A DNA stretch of 6,347 nt. Source: Bordetella parapertussis. Its GTDB lineage: Bacteria > Pseudomonadota > Gammaproteobacteria > Burkholderiales > Burkholderiaceae_C. The DNA lies in contig CAMDSU010000106.1 of assembly GCA_945907335.1 (NCBI GenBank), forward strand, positions 1-6,347, given 5' to 3'. Within the stretch, counting starts at the first letter, position 1, and every line of letters starts with the position of its first letter. The translations under genes were made by a program, and so were the position numbers. Below the pieces are notes generated by a model that saw only the letters and a list, made by a program, of their open reading frames with translations, searched no databases and was not told the origin of the DNA. Shown piece by piece: positions 1-6,345 of this stretch.

Positions 1-75
1 AACGACGAAGCACACATCGCTGCAGTGCGCGCCAAAGTGCACGCCCTCACCAGCCGTTTTCCGGTCTATGGGTAA
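1..75 (+). CDS. glyA: Serine hydroxymethyltransferase, C-terminal end (partial)
   Basis: The window opens inside a reading frame of 25 codons that ends at TAA 73-75. The visible tail reads as a helix (AAVRAKVHALTSRF) followed by PVYG at the very end. This matches the usual end of GlyA, where the last helix leads to a short R-(F/Y)-P-V-Y motif. The enzyme is cytoplasmic, uses pyridoxal phosphate and converts serine plus tetrahydrofolate to glycine plus methylene-tetrahydrofolate, but no catalytic residue lies in this fragment. The identification rests on the short tail and on the neighbour: glyA directly before nrdR is a common order in proteobacteria. The 5' part is outside the window; nothing suggests a broken gene. 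Confidence 0.85.
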   Translation, partial: NDEAHIAAVRAKVHALTSRFPVYG

Positions 76-81
76 CAGCTT

Positions 82-531
82 ATGAAATGCCCTTTTTGCA
101 GCCATGTGGAAACCCAGGTGATGGAGACCCGCATGTCTGAAGAGGGCGACTCTATCCGCCGCCGTCGTTCGTGCAGCCATTGCGAAAAACGTTTCACCAC
201 CTACGAGCGTGCCGATGTCAGCTATCCGGCGGTGGTGAAAAAAGACGGACGACGCATCGAATACGACCGCAGCAAATTACGCGGCTCGCTTAATCTGGCC
301 TTGCGCAAACGCCCAGTCAGCACCGAGCAAATCGATGCGGCGATCGAGCGTATCGAAGACAAATTGCTGACCTTGTCACAGCGTGAAGTCGCCTCTAACC
401 GAATTGGTGAATTGGTGATGCGCGAATTGAAAAAGCTGGACAAAGTAGCCTATGTGCGCTTTGCCAGCGTTTACCGAAGTTTTGAAGATGTGGATGACTT
501 CAAAACCTTGGTGGATGAATTTCGGCGTTAA
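82..531 (+). CDS. nrdR: Transcriptional repressor NrdR
   Basis: This 149-residue protein has the usual NrdR length and layout. An N-terminal zinc ribbon has cysteine pairs C3/C6 and C31/C34, with the typical RRRRSC segment before the second pair and the FTTYER motif just after it (residues 38-43). An ATP-cone domain follows (about residues 49-139), with KKDGRR near its start and the [13 protein letters not shown] segment near its end. NrdR senses ATP/dATP through the cone and represses ribonucleotide reductase genes by binding paired NrdR boxes; no such target is visible in this window. The ATG lies 6 bases after the glyA stop, so the two are probably co-transcribed. The start is fixed by the invariant MKCPFC opening, although the ribosome site in front of it is weak (GGG about 9 bases upstream). 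All four zinc cysteines are present and the protein looks functional. Confidence 0.97.
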   Translation: MKCPFCSHVETQVMETRMSEEGDSIRRRRSCSHCEKRFTTYERADVSYPAVVKKDGRRIEYDRSKLRGSLNLALRKRPVSTEQIDAAIERIEDKLLTLSQREVASNRIGELVMRELKKLDKVAYVRFASVYRSFEDVDDFKTLVDEFRR

Positions 532-584
532 TAAAACACGTCCACACAGGTCATAGCTCACAGTTTTTTCAAACCCACGCACGG

Positions 585-1184
585 ATGATGGCGGACATGT
601 ATCCGTCATTTATTTCACAGCCCTTGTGTGGTTTGTTTCGCTGGCAAGCACCGCACGTTTTTACCAACCAGTCACGCGCATATTGCACCCATCGCACACA
701 AACTGGTTACAGCCTCGCAGAACTGTGCGTGGTGATATGCCTTGTGGCTGTCGCCGCGGCCATGGCAGCGCCTTCCGTCAGCCATTGGTTGTGGCGTTCG
801 CGGGTGGAAAATGCTGCTCGTGCTTGGGCGGTTGATCTACAGTCTGCGCGCTTGCAAGCGCTGCGCACCGGTCAGGCACTGCAACTGCAAAGACTGACTG
901 GATGCGCTCGCTTCTTGCCCACGGGTGACTGGCGCTGCGGATGGGAAGTGGTGGGCCCCGACAGCAAACAACCCGCGCAGCTTCACCACGTCATGAATGG
1001 TGAACTAAGCGTGGTGCTTTTTCCTGCCAAGGATTTTTTGCCCATCAACACCCAAGGCGAACCCGTCGCAGGCGGTTTGCGCTTGCAAGTGATGCCGCAC
1101 ACCCCAAAATCACCCTTGGCAGTCAGTGTGTGCATGAATATCGCTGGCAGGCTCAGGCTCGTCAAATCGGCCACATGCTCATGA
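585..1184 (+). CDS. fimT: Type IV pilus minor pilin, FimT/FimU (GspH-like) family
   Basis: The protein carries a class III signal peptide and a GspH/FimT-like body. Prepilin peptidase would cut after G41, leaving mature Y42-S-L-A-E46, with the conserved Glu at +5, followed by a hydrophobic helix to about residue 62. The body has the family's CGW-type element near C107/C118 and ends in a GRLRLV strand with Cys183 and Cys198, probably a disulphide. FimT/FimU proteins are minor pilins of the inner-membrane initiation complex and pilus tip. The start is uncertain. ATG codons lie in frame at 585, 588 and 597, and TTG at 624 and 633; no good ribosome site precedes any of them. Even the latest (633) gives a 25-residue leader and the first gives 41, longer than usual. 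The 3' end overlaps pilV by ATGA. It opens the five-gene pilin unit. The family call is firm; fimT versus fimU naming is not. Confidence 0.85.
   Translation: MMADMYPSFISQPLCGLFRWQAPHVFTNQSRAYCTHRTQTGYSLAELCVVICLVAVAAAMAAPSVSHWLWRSRVENAARAWAVDLQSARLQALRTGQALQLQRLTGCARFLPTGDWRCGWEVVGPDSKQPAQLHHVMNGELSVVLFPAKDFLPINTQGEPVAGGLRLQVMPHTPKSPLAVSVCMNIAGRLRLVKSATCS
588..609 (+). other. Hairpin over the fimT start region
   Basis: Bases 588-595 (ATGGCGGA) can pair with 602-609 (TCCGTCAT), giving 8 pairs with one G-T wobble and a 6-base loop. An alternative 6-pair stem joins 581-586 with 601-606. The loop contains the third in-frame ATG (597) of the pilin gene, and a short T-rich stretch (TTATTT) follows the stem. 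It could be a weak terminator after glyA-nrdR, which would require fimT to start downstream at a TTG, or a structure that limits fimT translation. It may also be chance. There is no real run of T, so a terminator is not firmly supported. Confidence 0.25.
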
Positions 1185-1663
1185 CACAGCCTATGCGTCG
1201 TTGCAATGGTTTTTCTATGCTTGAAGCCATGGCTGCGTTGATGGTGCTCAATATGTTGTGTTTGGGTCTGATGGCCTGGCAGTTGCAAGCCATGCAAGCC
1301 CAACGCGACGCTTTGTCTATGCAACAAGCTGTCGCCATGGCGCAAGACTTGTGGCAACGCATGCAAGTGCACCCAGGGGCGGCCCCTTTTTACCAACTGG
1401 GATTAGACAGCGTCCCACATGCAATGGATTGCCGGCGGCAGCCATGCAGTGCGGCGCAATGGGCACAATCCGATATGGCGGATTGGTGGCTGGAATTGCG
1501 ACAAAGACTTCCGCAGGCCAGAGCCAGTGTGACCACCACCCAAAGTACGTCAGATGTTCAGCTGCTACTGGTTTGGCCCAGCTCATCCACCACACCGCAT
1601 CCTGAGGCATCCGATGCGTGCCCCCTTGCCCACCGGTGCTGGCAAACCACATGGCGACTTTGA
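1181..1663 (+). CDS. pilV: Type IV pilus minor pilin PilV
   Basis: A 160-residue minor pilin. The leader MTQPMRRCNG is cut after G10, giving mature F11-S-M-L-E15, with Phe at +1 and Glu at +5, then a hydrophobic helix rich in Met, Leu and Ala. The middle carries C84 and C89 followed by an SAAQWAQSDMADWW segment. This resembles the C-x4-C, AQ, D-x3-W pattern of PilV proteins in Burkholderiales. A strand VQLLLVW and a Cys-containing tail (C147, C153) follow. PilV joins FimT/FimU, PilW and PilX in the tip and initiation complex. I chose ATG 1181 because it overlaps the fimT stop as ATGA and gives a normal short leader; ATG 1130 and 1175 in the same frame would only extend the leader into fimT, and ATG 1193 is a later alternative. 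The gene ends at TGA 1661-1663, which shares a base with the pilW start. Confidence 0.88.
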   Translation: MTQPMRRCNGFSMLEAMAALMVLNMLCLGLMAWQLQAMQAQRDALSMQQAVAMAQDLWQRMQVHPGAAPFYQLGLDSVPHAMDCRRQPCSAAQWAQSDMADWWLELRQRLPQARASVTTTQSTSDVQLLLVWPSSSTTPHPEASDACPLAHRCWQTTWRL

Positions 1664-2364
1664 TGTATTCGACGCAACAAGGGCAAAGCCTGGCACAGTG
1701 CATGGTGGGCATGATGCTCAGCCTGTTGGTGGTGATGGCTGCATTCAGTGCATTTGCATGGATGCAACGCACCCAAACTTTGCTGCAACAACACATGGAC
1801 TTGCACCAGATGCTGCACCAGGCCACAGCCAAATTGCGTGAGCGTGCCATGCGTGCGGGGGCGCCCGAGTTGAGGGTCAATGAAGACAGTGTGCCGGTGT
1901 TAAATGGCATCGCAAACTCTGTGGCTGGCGACGACAAATCCTTGCAATTGATGCAATTTCGCAGCCTGACACCTGCCGACTGCCAAGGCCACGAAGCATC
2001 CCATTTGACTTGGATTCAGGATGATTTCAGACGCAACAACACCCGTGGTTTTGCCTGCAAAGACTCAGCCCGTTCGACATCCAACTACCAAACGCTGGTC
2101 GAGCAAACAGACGAAGTGCGCTTTTTTTATGCGCAACGCATAGGCAGCAAACTGCCCGATTCGTCTGCCCAACCGATGCAGTGGTTGACGGCTTCCCAAG
2201 TCACCGATTGGGGTGCCGTCAGGGCCGTGCACATGTGTCTGCAGATTCGCGGTACTGGCGTGAGTGCCACCCCTGCGGGTGTGTCGTGCAACACATCCGC
2301 GCCCTTGGTCAACGGAGCCATGGCTTGGCGTTCGGTTCTACACCTTTCCCATTCATCGCCATGA
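1663..2364 (+). CDS. pilW: Type IV pilus minor pilin PilW (atypical N-terminus)
   Basis: A 233-residue PilW-like minor pilin. The leader MYSTQQG would be cut after G7, followed by Q8-S-L-A-Q12-C-M-V-G and a hydrophobic helix to about residue 33. The MVG element after position +5 is typical of PilW. The residues at +1 (Gln instead of Phe) and +5 (Gln instead of Glu) are not. The body has the PilW pattern of a D-C pair (C107) and a later Cys (C132) around a polar loop, then VRAVHMCLQIR (C192) and C209 near the C-terminal strand. PilW acts in the initiation and tip complex with PilV and PilX. The start may be ATG 1663, which shares one base with the pilV stop (TGATG), or ATG 1651, which adds four residues; neither has a clear ribosome site. 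The 3' end overlaps pilX by ATGA. The protein is somewhat shorter than many PilW proteins but not broken. Confidence 0.85.
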   Translation: MYSTQQGQSLAQCMVGMMLSLLVVMAAFSAFAWMQRTQTLLQQHMDLHQMLHQATAKLRERAMRAGAPELRVNEDSVPVLNGIANSVAGDDKSLQLMQFRSLTPADCQGHEASHLTWIQDDFRRNNTRGFACKDSARSTSNYQTLVEQTDEVRFFYAQRIGSKLPDSSAQPMQWLTASQVTDWGAVRAVHMCLQIRGTGVSATPAGVSCNTSAPLVNGAMAWRSVLHLSHSSP

Positions 2365-2999
2365 GCCGTGTCGCCCATCATCCTTTGTCGAAGCTTTTTT
2401 CCCAACGCGGACTGACATTGCCCACGGTTCTGGCGCTTTCCATGGTCTGCAGTGTCTTGTTGCTGGCCTGTTGGCAAAACATCACCCTGGCGCAAGCTTG
2501 GAGCCGCCACCACAGCGAGCAATGGCATTTGCGTCAAGCCGCCCTCAGCGCATTGTTGACAACCGCTGCAGCGGCCATGCATCCGCCCTTGGCAACAGAA
2601 GCTGATGGCAAGCAGCCTCTGCGCATTCCTACGACGACTGAGGCGTGGAAATCGGTTCATGCCGAATTGCCTGAACTGGGTTGCGCCAATGGTGTGTGCC
2701 TGTCGCTGCTCGACGCCAGCAACCGACGCTCGGATTGGCTGGGCAGAACCGAGGGGGCCTATACGCTGTCCGACGCCACTGGTTTGCAACTCTTTCACTG
2801 GGTTGAACTGTTGCCCAACAACTTACCTAAAACCGAATTGGCTAAGCCGTTTACATACCGTATTACTGTGGTGGCTGTGGATTCCCAGCGACACACACAA
2901 GCCGGATGGCAAGCTGTATGGCAACCCTCTGCTGCCACTCCATTGGACAAACCCATGCGCATGGCTGATCTGCAACGCGTGCTGGAGCTGTTGCCATGA
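2361..2999 (+). CDS. pilX: Type IV pilus minor pilin, PilX-like
   Basis: A 212-residue protein in the PilX position between pilW and pilE. The leader ends SQRG17 and the mature protein begins L18-T-L-P-T22, with Thr rather than Glu at +5, followed by a hydrophobic helix to about residue 38. PilX proteins and the secretion counterpart GspK often lack Glu5 and are placed at the tip, so this fits the family. The soluble part has C108 and C113 in a GCANGVC loop and ends with a YRITVVAV strand like the C-terminal strand of PilX. The sequence is otherwise divergent, and the call rests on the prepilin motif, gene order and that strand. Start ATG 2361 overlaps the pilW stop (ATGA); the same frame is open back to 2181 but that would lie inside pilW. 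The end overlaps the pilE start (ATGA). Confidence 0.8.
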   Translation: MSRVAHHPLSKLFSQRGLTLPTVLALSMVCSVLLLACWQNITLAQAWSRHHSEQWHLRQAALSALLTTAAAAMHPPLATEADGKQPLRIPTTTEAWKSVHAELPELGCANGVCLSLLDASNRRSDWLGRTEGAYTLSDATGLQLFHWVELLPNNLPKTELAKPFTYRITVVAVDSQRHTQAGWQAVWQPSAATPLDKPMRMADLQRVLELLP

Positions 3000-3427
3000 A
3001 TCGGCCTTTCATTTCCGTGCAAAGAATCACCCGCGACTGTCAGCATGCCAGCCCGGGCTTTACCTTGATTGAATTACTCTGTGTGTTGGCCATAGTGGGG
3101 TTGCTCAGTGCATTGGCCATGCCGGTCTATCAAAACGCGCACTCTCGCAGCCAACGGCAACTTGCCAAAGTGGCCTTGGTGAAATCCGCCCAATGGCTGG
3201 AACAAGCCGCCATGTCCAGCGGTAGTTATCCGTCCTTGTTGCCCGAGTCCGTTTGGCGCACCCCGGAGTTCAACTACACCCTGTCGCTAACCAGCCATGG
3301 GCAAAGCTATGTATTGACCGCCACACCCGCGCGTGAACAACAACCAGACCAGTGCGGCGCTTTGACGCTGAACCAGGCTGGGCAACGCGGTGCACAAGGC
3401 GATGTGTATTTTTGTTGGTCCAAATAA
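2996..3427 (+). CDS. pilE: Type IV pilus minor pilin PilE
   Basis: A 143-residue minor pilin of the PilE group that closes the pilin unit. Prepilin peptidase would cut after G21, giving the textbook F22-T-L-I-E26-L start and a hydrophobic helix to about residue 45. The C-terminal part has the pattern CGALTLNQAGQRGA ... CW, with C120 and C140 able to form the D-region disulphide. This pattern is typical of the small PilE minor pilins found next to pilV, pilW, pilX and pilY1, rather than of the main pilus subunit. Such pilins are thought to link the tip complex to the fibre. The start ATG overlaps the pilX stop (ATGA), and no other start fits that coupling. The 21-residue leader is somewhat long. 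No terminator is visible in the 28 bases between its TAA and ribD. Confidence 0.9.
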   Translation: MNRPFISVQRITRDCQHASPGFTLIELLCVLAIVGLLSALAMPVYQNAHSRSQRQLAKVALVKSAQWLEQAAMSSGSYPSLLPESVWRTPEFNYTLSLTSHGQSYVLTATPAREQQPDQCGALTLNQAGQRGAQGDVYFCWSK

Positions 3428-3443
3428 ATCCTTGCATGCCGCT

Positions 3444-3449
3444 GATAAT
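3444..3449 (+). promoter_or_regulatory. Possible -10 element for ribD
   Basis: GATAAT differs from the consensus TATAAT at one base and ends 6 bases before the ATG at 3456. Transcription would then begin at or next to the start codon, which gives a leaderless message. That would explain why no Shine-Dalgarno sequence precedes ribD. No acceptable -35 lies 16-18 bases upstream and the TGn extension is absent, so this is a weak call. It is supported mainly by the same spacing in front of ribE. Confidence 0.35.
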
Positions 3450-3455
3450 CCTCAG

Positions 3456-4559
3456 ATGCAATTTTCCCCTTTCGATATCGCGCACATGAACCGGACGCTC
3501 GCCTTGGCTGAACAAGCGCTGTTCATCACATCGCCCAATCCGCGGGTCGGCTGCGTCATCACAGGGCCCGACGGCAGTGTGTTGGGGCAGGGTCATACGC
3601 AAATGGCGGGCGGGGCCCATGCCGAGATCATGGCTTTGCGCGACGCACAAGACCGGCAACTGAGTGTCAAAGGTGCCACCGCTTATGTCAGCTTAGAACC
3701 TTGCGCACACCATGGGCGCACAGGTCCTTGCTGCGACGCATTGGCCGAGGCCGGTATTGCCCGGGTCGTGGCCAGTTTGCAAGACCCCAATCCGCAAGTC
3801 GCCGGTCAGGGATTTGCCAAATTACGCGCCGCCGGCGTGCAGGTAGACACCGGATTGTTAGACCAGCAGGCCCATGAACTCAACCTGGGTTTTTTCAAAC
3901 GCATGCAAACCGGCAAACCTTGGCTGCGTATGAAAATCGCGCAATCGCTGGATGGGCACACGGCATTGAACAACGGAAACAGCCAATGGCTCACCCAAGC
4001 TGAGGCACGCCACGATGGTCACCGTTGGCGTGCCCGCGCATGCGCTGTTCTTACCGGTATTGGCACTGTGCTTGAAGACGACCCACTGCTTAATGTTCGT
4101 GGCACAGACACCCCTCGTCAGCCTGATCTGCTGTTGATCGATTCCAAATTGCAAATCCCTTTGACCGCACGCCTATGGAACGAATCCCGCCGTGTGGTGA
4201 TTTTTCATGCCCTCTACGACCCTGCCAAAGAACAGGCACTCAAGGCCAAAGGGGCGCACTTGGTTTATCTGCATGGCTCGGGTGACAAGGTGGATTTACC
4301 CGCCATGGTTGCGCAATTGGGGGCCATGGCCTACAACGAAGTGCATGTCGAAGCTGGCCACAAGCTCAACGGTTCCTTGCTACAAGCCGGTTTGATCGAC
4401 GAATTGCTGGTGTACATGGCTCCGCTTTTGACCGGCCCTGGCCATGCCATGGCGGCGCTACCTGCCTTGACCGAGTTGGCGCACGCCCAAGCTTGGCAGT
4501 ATGTGCAAACCGAGCGAATTGGGGCTGATTTAAGGTTGCTTCTCAGGCGCGCCGTCTGA
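3456..4559 (+). CDS. ribD: RibD, bifunctional pyrimidine deaminase/reductase of riboflavin synthesis
   Basis: A 367-residue cytoplasmic enzyme, the usual length. It deaminates 2,5-diamino-6-ribosylamino-pyrimidinone phosphate and then reduces the ribosyl chain with NADPH, the second and third steps from GTP to riboflavin. The N-terminal deaminase has PNPRVGCVI (27-35), the zinc and catalytic motif H55-A-E57, and the second zinc motif PCAHHGRTGPC with C83 and C92. The reductase domain starts near residue 152 with GKPWLRMKIAQSLDG, then SQWLT, and later has the VEAG and LIDELLVYMAPLLTG segments of the C-terminal lobe. The frame is open back to 3390 inside pilE, but family starts lie only about 10-15 residues before the LALA helix, so ATG 3456 (or 3486) is preferred. 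It begins 28 bases after pilE. The absence of a ribosome site and the upstream GATAAT suggest its own promoter. Confidence 0.95.
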   Translation: MQFSPFDIAHMNRTLALAEQALFITSPNPRVGCVITGPDGSVLGQGHTQMAGGAHAEIMALRDAQDRQLSVKGATAYVSLEPCAHHGRTGPCCDALAEAGIARVVASLQDPNPQVAGQGFAKLRAAGVQVDTGLLDQQAHELNLGFFKRMQTGKPWLRMKIAQSLDGHTALNNGNSQWLTQAEARHDGHRWRARACAVLTGIGTVLEDDPLLNVRGTDTPRQPDLLLIDSKLQIPLTARLWNESRRVVIFHALYDPAKEQALKAKGAHLVYLHGSGDKVDLPAMVAQLGAMAYNEVHVEAGHKLNGSLLQAGLIDELLVYMAPLLTGPGHAMAALPALTELAHAQAWQYVQTERIGADLRLLLRRAV

Positions 4560-4561
4560 TC

Positions 4562-4570
4562 TGCGAAAAT
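4562..4570 (+). promoter_or_regulatory. Possible extended -10 element for ribE
   Basis: TGC followed by GAAAAT forms an extended -10-like element that ends 6 bases before the ATG at 4577, in the 17-base gap after ribD. This is the same distance as the GATAAT in front of ribD, and again no ribosome site is visible. A start of transcription near the ATG would give a leaderless ribE-ribBA message in addition to read-through from ribD. No -35 is evident at normal spacing; TTGCTT at 4536-4541 is too far. Confidence 0.35.
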
Positions 4571-4576
4571 ACGCGC

Positions 4577-5227
4577 ATGTTCACCGGAATCATTACCGGC
4601 GTGGGGCGCATCGCCGCCGTCCACGACCTGGGTCGCTCTTTGGATCATGGCAAGCGCCTTGAGATCAGCACACCTGCGCATTACCTAGATGACGTGGCCT
4701 TGGGCGACAGCATCGCCCTCAACGGTGCTTGCATGACGGTGACCTCTTTCAAAACTGCTGACAACGTCTTCACCATCGATATCTCTGCAGAATCTCTTAC
4801 CAAAACCGCACGGCTCGACACCATCGGCACCACCCTCAATCTGGAAAAAGCTTTGCGCGCCAATGACAGGTTGGGCGGGCATATTGTTTCTGGCCACGTA
4901 GACGGTGTCGGTCAAGTCGCCATTTTCGAATTGGTCGGGGAAAGCTGGTTGCTACAAATTCTCGCTCCGCTGGAGCTGTCCAAATACCTTGCCTACAAAG
5001 GCTCCATCACCGTCAACGGCGTGAGTCTGACGGTCAATCGGGTGCAAGACCAGGCGGATGGTTGCCTCATCTCTATCAACCTGATTCCCCACACCATTGC
5101 CAACACCGCCTTGGGCAGTCTGGTCAAGTCCGATCCGGTCAATTTAGAAATCGACACCGTGGCCCGCTATGTCGAGCGCATGCTGCAGTTTGACAACCCG
5201 CCGACCTCACAGAAAGTTCATCCATGA
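4577..5227 (+). CDS. ribE: Riboflavin synthase, alpha chain
   Basis: A 216-residue cytoplasmic enzyme that dismutates two molecules of 6,7-dimethyl-8-ribityllumazine to riboflavin and a pyrimidine, the final step of the pathway. It is called ribE here; in E. coli the same enzyme is ribC. The protein consists of two repeated lumazine-binding barrels. The first (about 1-97) opens with the conserved MFTGII and has NGACMTV at 49-55. The second (about 98-200) opens with [12 protein letters not shown] at 99-110 and has the matching VNGVSLTV segment. Both halves are complete, so it should be active. The invariant MFTG start fixes ATG 4577. The gene follows ribD after 17 bases and overlaps ribBA by ATGA, which suggests coupled translation of the latter. 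Confidence 0.97.
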   Translation: MFTGIITGVGRIAAVHDLGRSLDHGKRLEISTPAHYLDDVALGDSIALNGACMTVTSFKTADNVFTIDISAESLTKTARLDTIGTTLNLEKALRANDRLGGHIVSGHVDGVGQVAIFELVGESWLLQILAPLELSKYLAYKGSITVNGVSLTVNRVQDQADGCLISINLIPHTIANTALGSLVKSDPVNLEIDTVARYVERMLQFDNPPTSQKVHP

Positions 5228-6345
5228 GCGCCAGCTTGCCCACCGTCGCCATTTCCCCCTTGCAAGATATTGTGGAAGATATGCGTGCCGGGCGCATGGT
5301 GATTCTGGTGGACGAAGAAGACCGTGAAAACGAAGGCGACTTGGTGCTCGCTGCCGACCATGTCACGCCTGAGGCCATCAACTTCATGGCGCGTTTCGGT
5401 CGTGGTTTGATTTGCCTCACGCTCACACGTGAACGCTGCGAGCATTTGAAACTGCCGCCCATGGTGGCGCGCAACGGCACCGTGCACAGCACCGCATTCA
5501 CCGTGTCCATTGAAGCTGCCCAAGGCGTTACCACCGGCATATCTGCAGCCGACCGCGCCCGTACAGTGCAAGTGGCAGTAGCTGTCAATGCCAACGCCGC
5601 AGATTTGGTGCAACCCGGTCATATTTTTCCGCTGCAAGCGGTTGATGGCGGCGTGCTGATGCGCGCCGGGCACACCGAAGCGGGTTGCGACTTGGCAGCC
5701 ATGTCTGGCTGCTCTCCCACTGCCGTTATTTGTGAAATCATGAAAGACGATGGCACCATGGCGAGGTTGCCTGACTTGATGCACTTTGCCGCCGAACATG
5801 GTTTGAAGATCGGCACGATTGCTGACCTGATAGAGCACCGCAGTCGCACCGAATCGCTGGTACAACGACTCAGCTCCCGGGCACTGGTGACTGCCCATGG
5901 TGAATTCACCGCGCATGCCTACAAAGACCTGCCCAGCGACAGTGTTCATCTGGCGTTGGTGCGCGGCAACTGGTCCGCTGACACCGCCGTGCTGGCGCGG
6001 GTGCACGAACCCTTGTCAGTACTGGATGCATTAGAGCCACAGCGGTCCATGCATTCCTGGAGCTTGGACGCGGCACTACAACGCATTGCAAAAGAACAAG
6101 CTGGCGTTTTGGTATTGCTCAACTGCGGCGAAAGTGGCGCGCAATTGTTGGCACAGTTCGAAGGACTGGCCCGCTCTGCACAAGCCCCTGAACGCGGCCG
6201 CATGGATTTGCGTACCTACGGCATCGGAGCGCAAATCTTGCGCGATTGCGGTGTGCACAAAATGCGCTTGATGGGCAATCCACGACGCATGCCCAGCATG
6301 GCCGGTTACGGTTTAGAAATCACCGGCTACTTGGCCAAGGAATAA
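5224..6345 (+). CDS. ribBA: DHBP synthase with degenerate GTP cyclohydrolase II domain (RibBX type)
   Basis: A 373-residue protein with two domains. The RibB domain (about 9-205) makes 3,4-dihydroxy-2-butanone 4-phosphate from ribulose 5-phosphate. Its motifs are intact: acidic loop [10 protein letters not shown] (30-39), the TAFTVSIEA and [12 protein letters not shown] segments (90-113), and HTEAGCDL (150-157). The second domain (about 220-373) aligns in outline with GTP cyclohydrolase II, since HGEF, RVHE (259-262) and the tail [14 protein letters not shown] (328-341) remain. It lacks the three zinc cysteines expected after H-S-E-C and in R-C-D-C-G, and the QEGRGIG motif is replaced around residues 294-309. 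It is therefore unlikely to open GTP. Proteobacterial RibB proteins with such a C-terminal remnant are known as RibBX. A separate active RibA should exist elsewhere. The reading frame is unbroken, so the domain is maintained. The start overlaps ribE by ATGA. Confidence 0.93.
   Translation: MSASLPTVAISPLQDIVEDMRAGRMVILVDEEDRENEGDLVLAADHVTPEAINFMARFGRGLICLTLTRERCEHLKLPPMVARNGTVHSTAFTVSIEAAQGVTTGISAADRARTVQVAVAVNANAADLVQPGHIFPLQAVDGGVLMRAGHTEAGCDLAAMSGCSPTAVICEIMKDDGTMARLPDLMHFAAEHGLKIGTIADLIEHRSRTESLVQRLSSRALVTAHGEFTAHAYKDLPSDSVHLALVRGNWSADTAVLARVHEPLSVLDALEPQRSMHSWSLDAALQRIAKEQAGVLVLLNCGESGAQLLAQFEGLARSAQAPERGRMDLRTYGIGAQILRDCGVHKMRLMGNPRRMPSMAGYGLEITGYLAKE

Noticed and set aside
508..545. Possible promoter for fimT (TTGGTG and TTAATA around the nrdR stop)
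   Set aside because: The spacing of about 14 bases is too short and the hexamers match poorly.
1596..1618. Inverted repeat CGCATC/GATGCG near the end of pilV
   Set aside because: Six pairs with an 11-base loop inside coding sequence and no T run; expected by chance at this base composition.
1317..1937. Open frame of 206 codons on the minus strand across pilV and pilW
   Set aside because: Low-complexity Ala/Cys/Met-rich translation typical of a shadow frame; the plus-strand pilins explain the region.
2127..2798. Open frame of 223 codons on the minus strand opposite pilW and pilX
   Set aside because: Gln/Arg/Gly-rich composition with no motif; a shadow of the plus-strand pilins.
3390..3455. 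Upstream extension of ribD into pilE
   Set aside because: The extra 22 residues do not resemble RibD and overlap the coding end of pilE; the family start fits ATG 3456 or 3486.
3428..3455. FMN riboswitch before ribD
   Set aside because: Only 28 bases separate pilE and ribD, and none of the conserved RFN motifs is present there or before ribE.
5218..6006. Open frame of 262 codons on the minus strand opposite ribBA
   Set aside because: It lies opposite a clearly coding and conserved gene, has no recognisable domain, and long antisense frames are common in GC-rich genes with this codon use.
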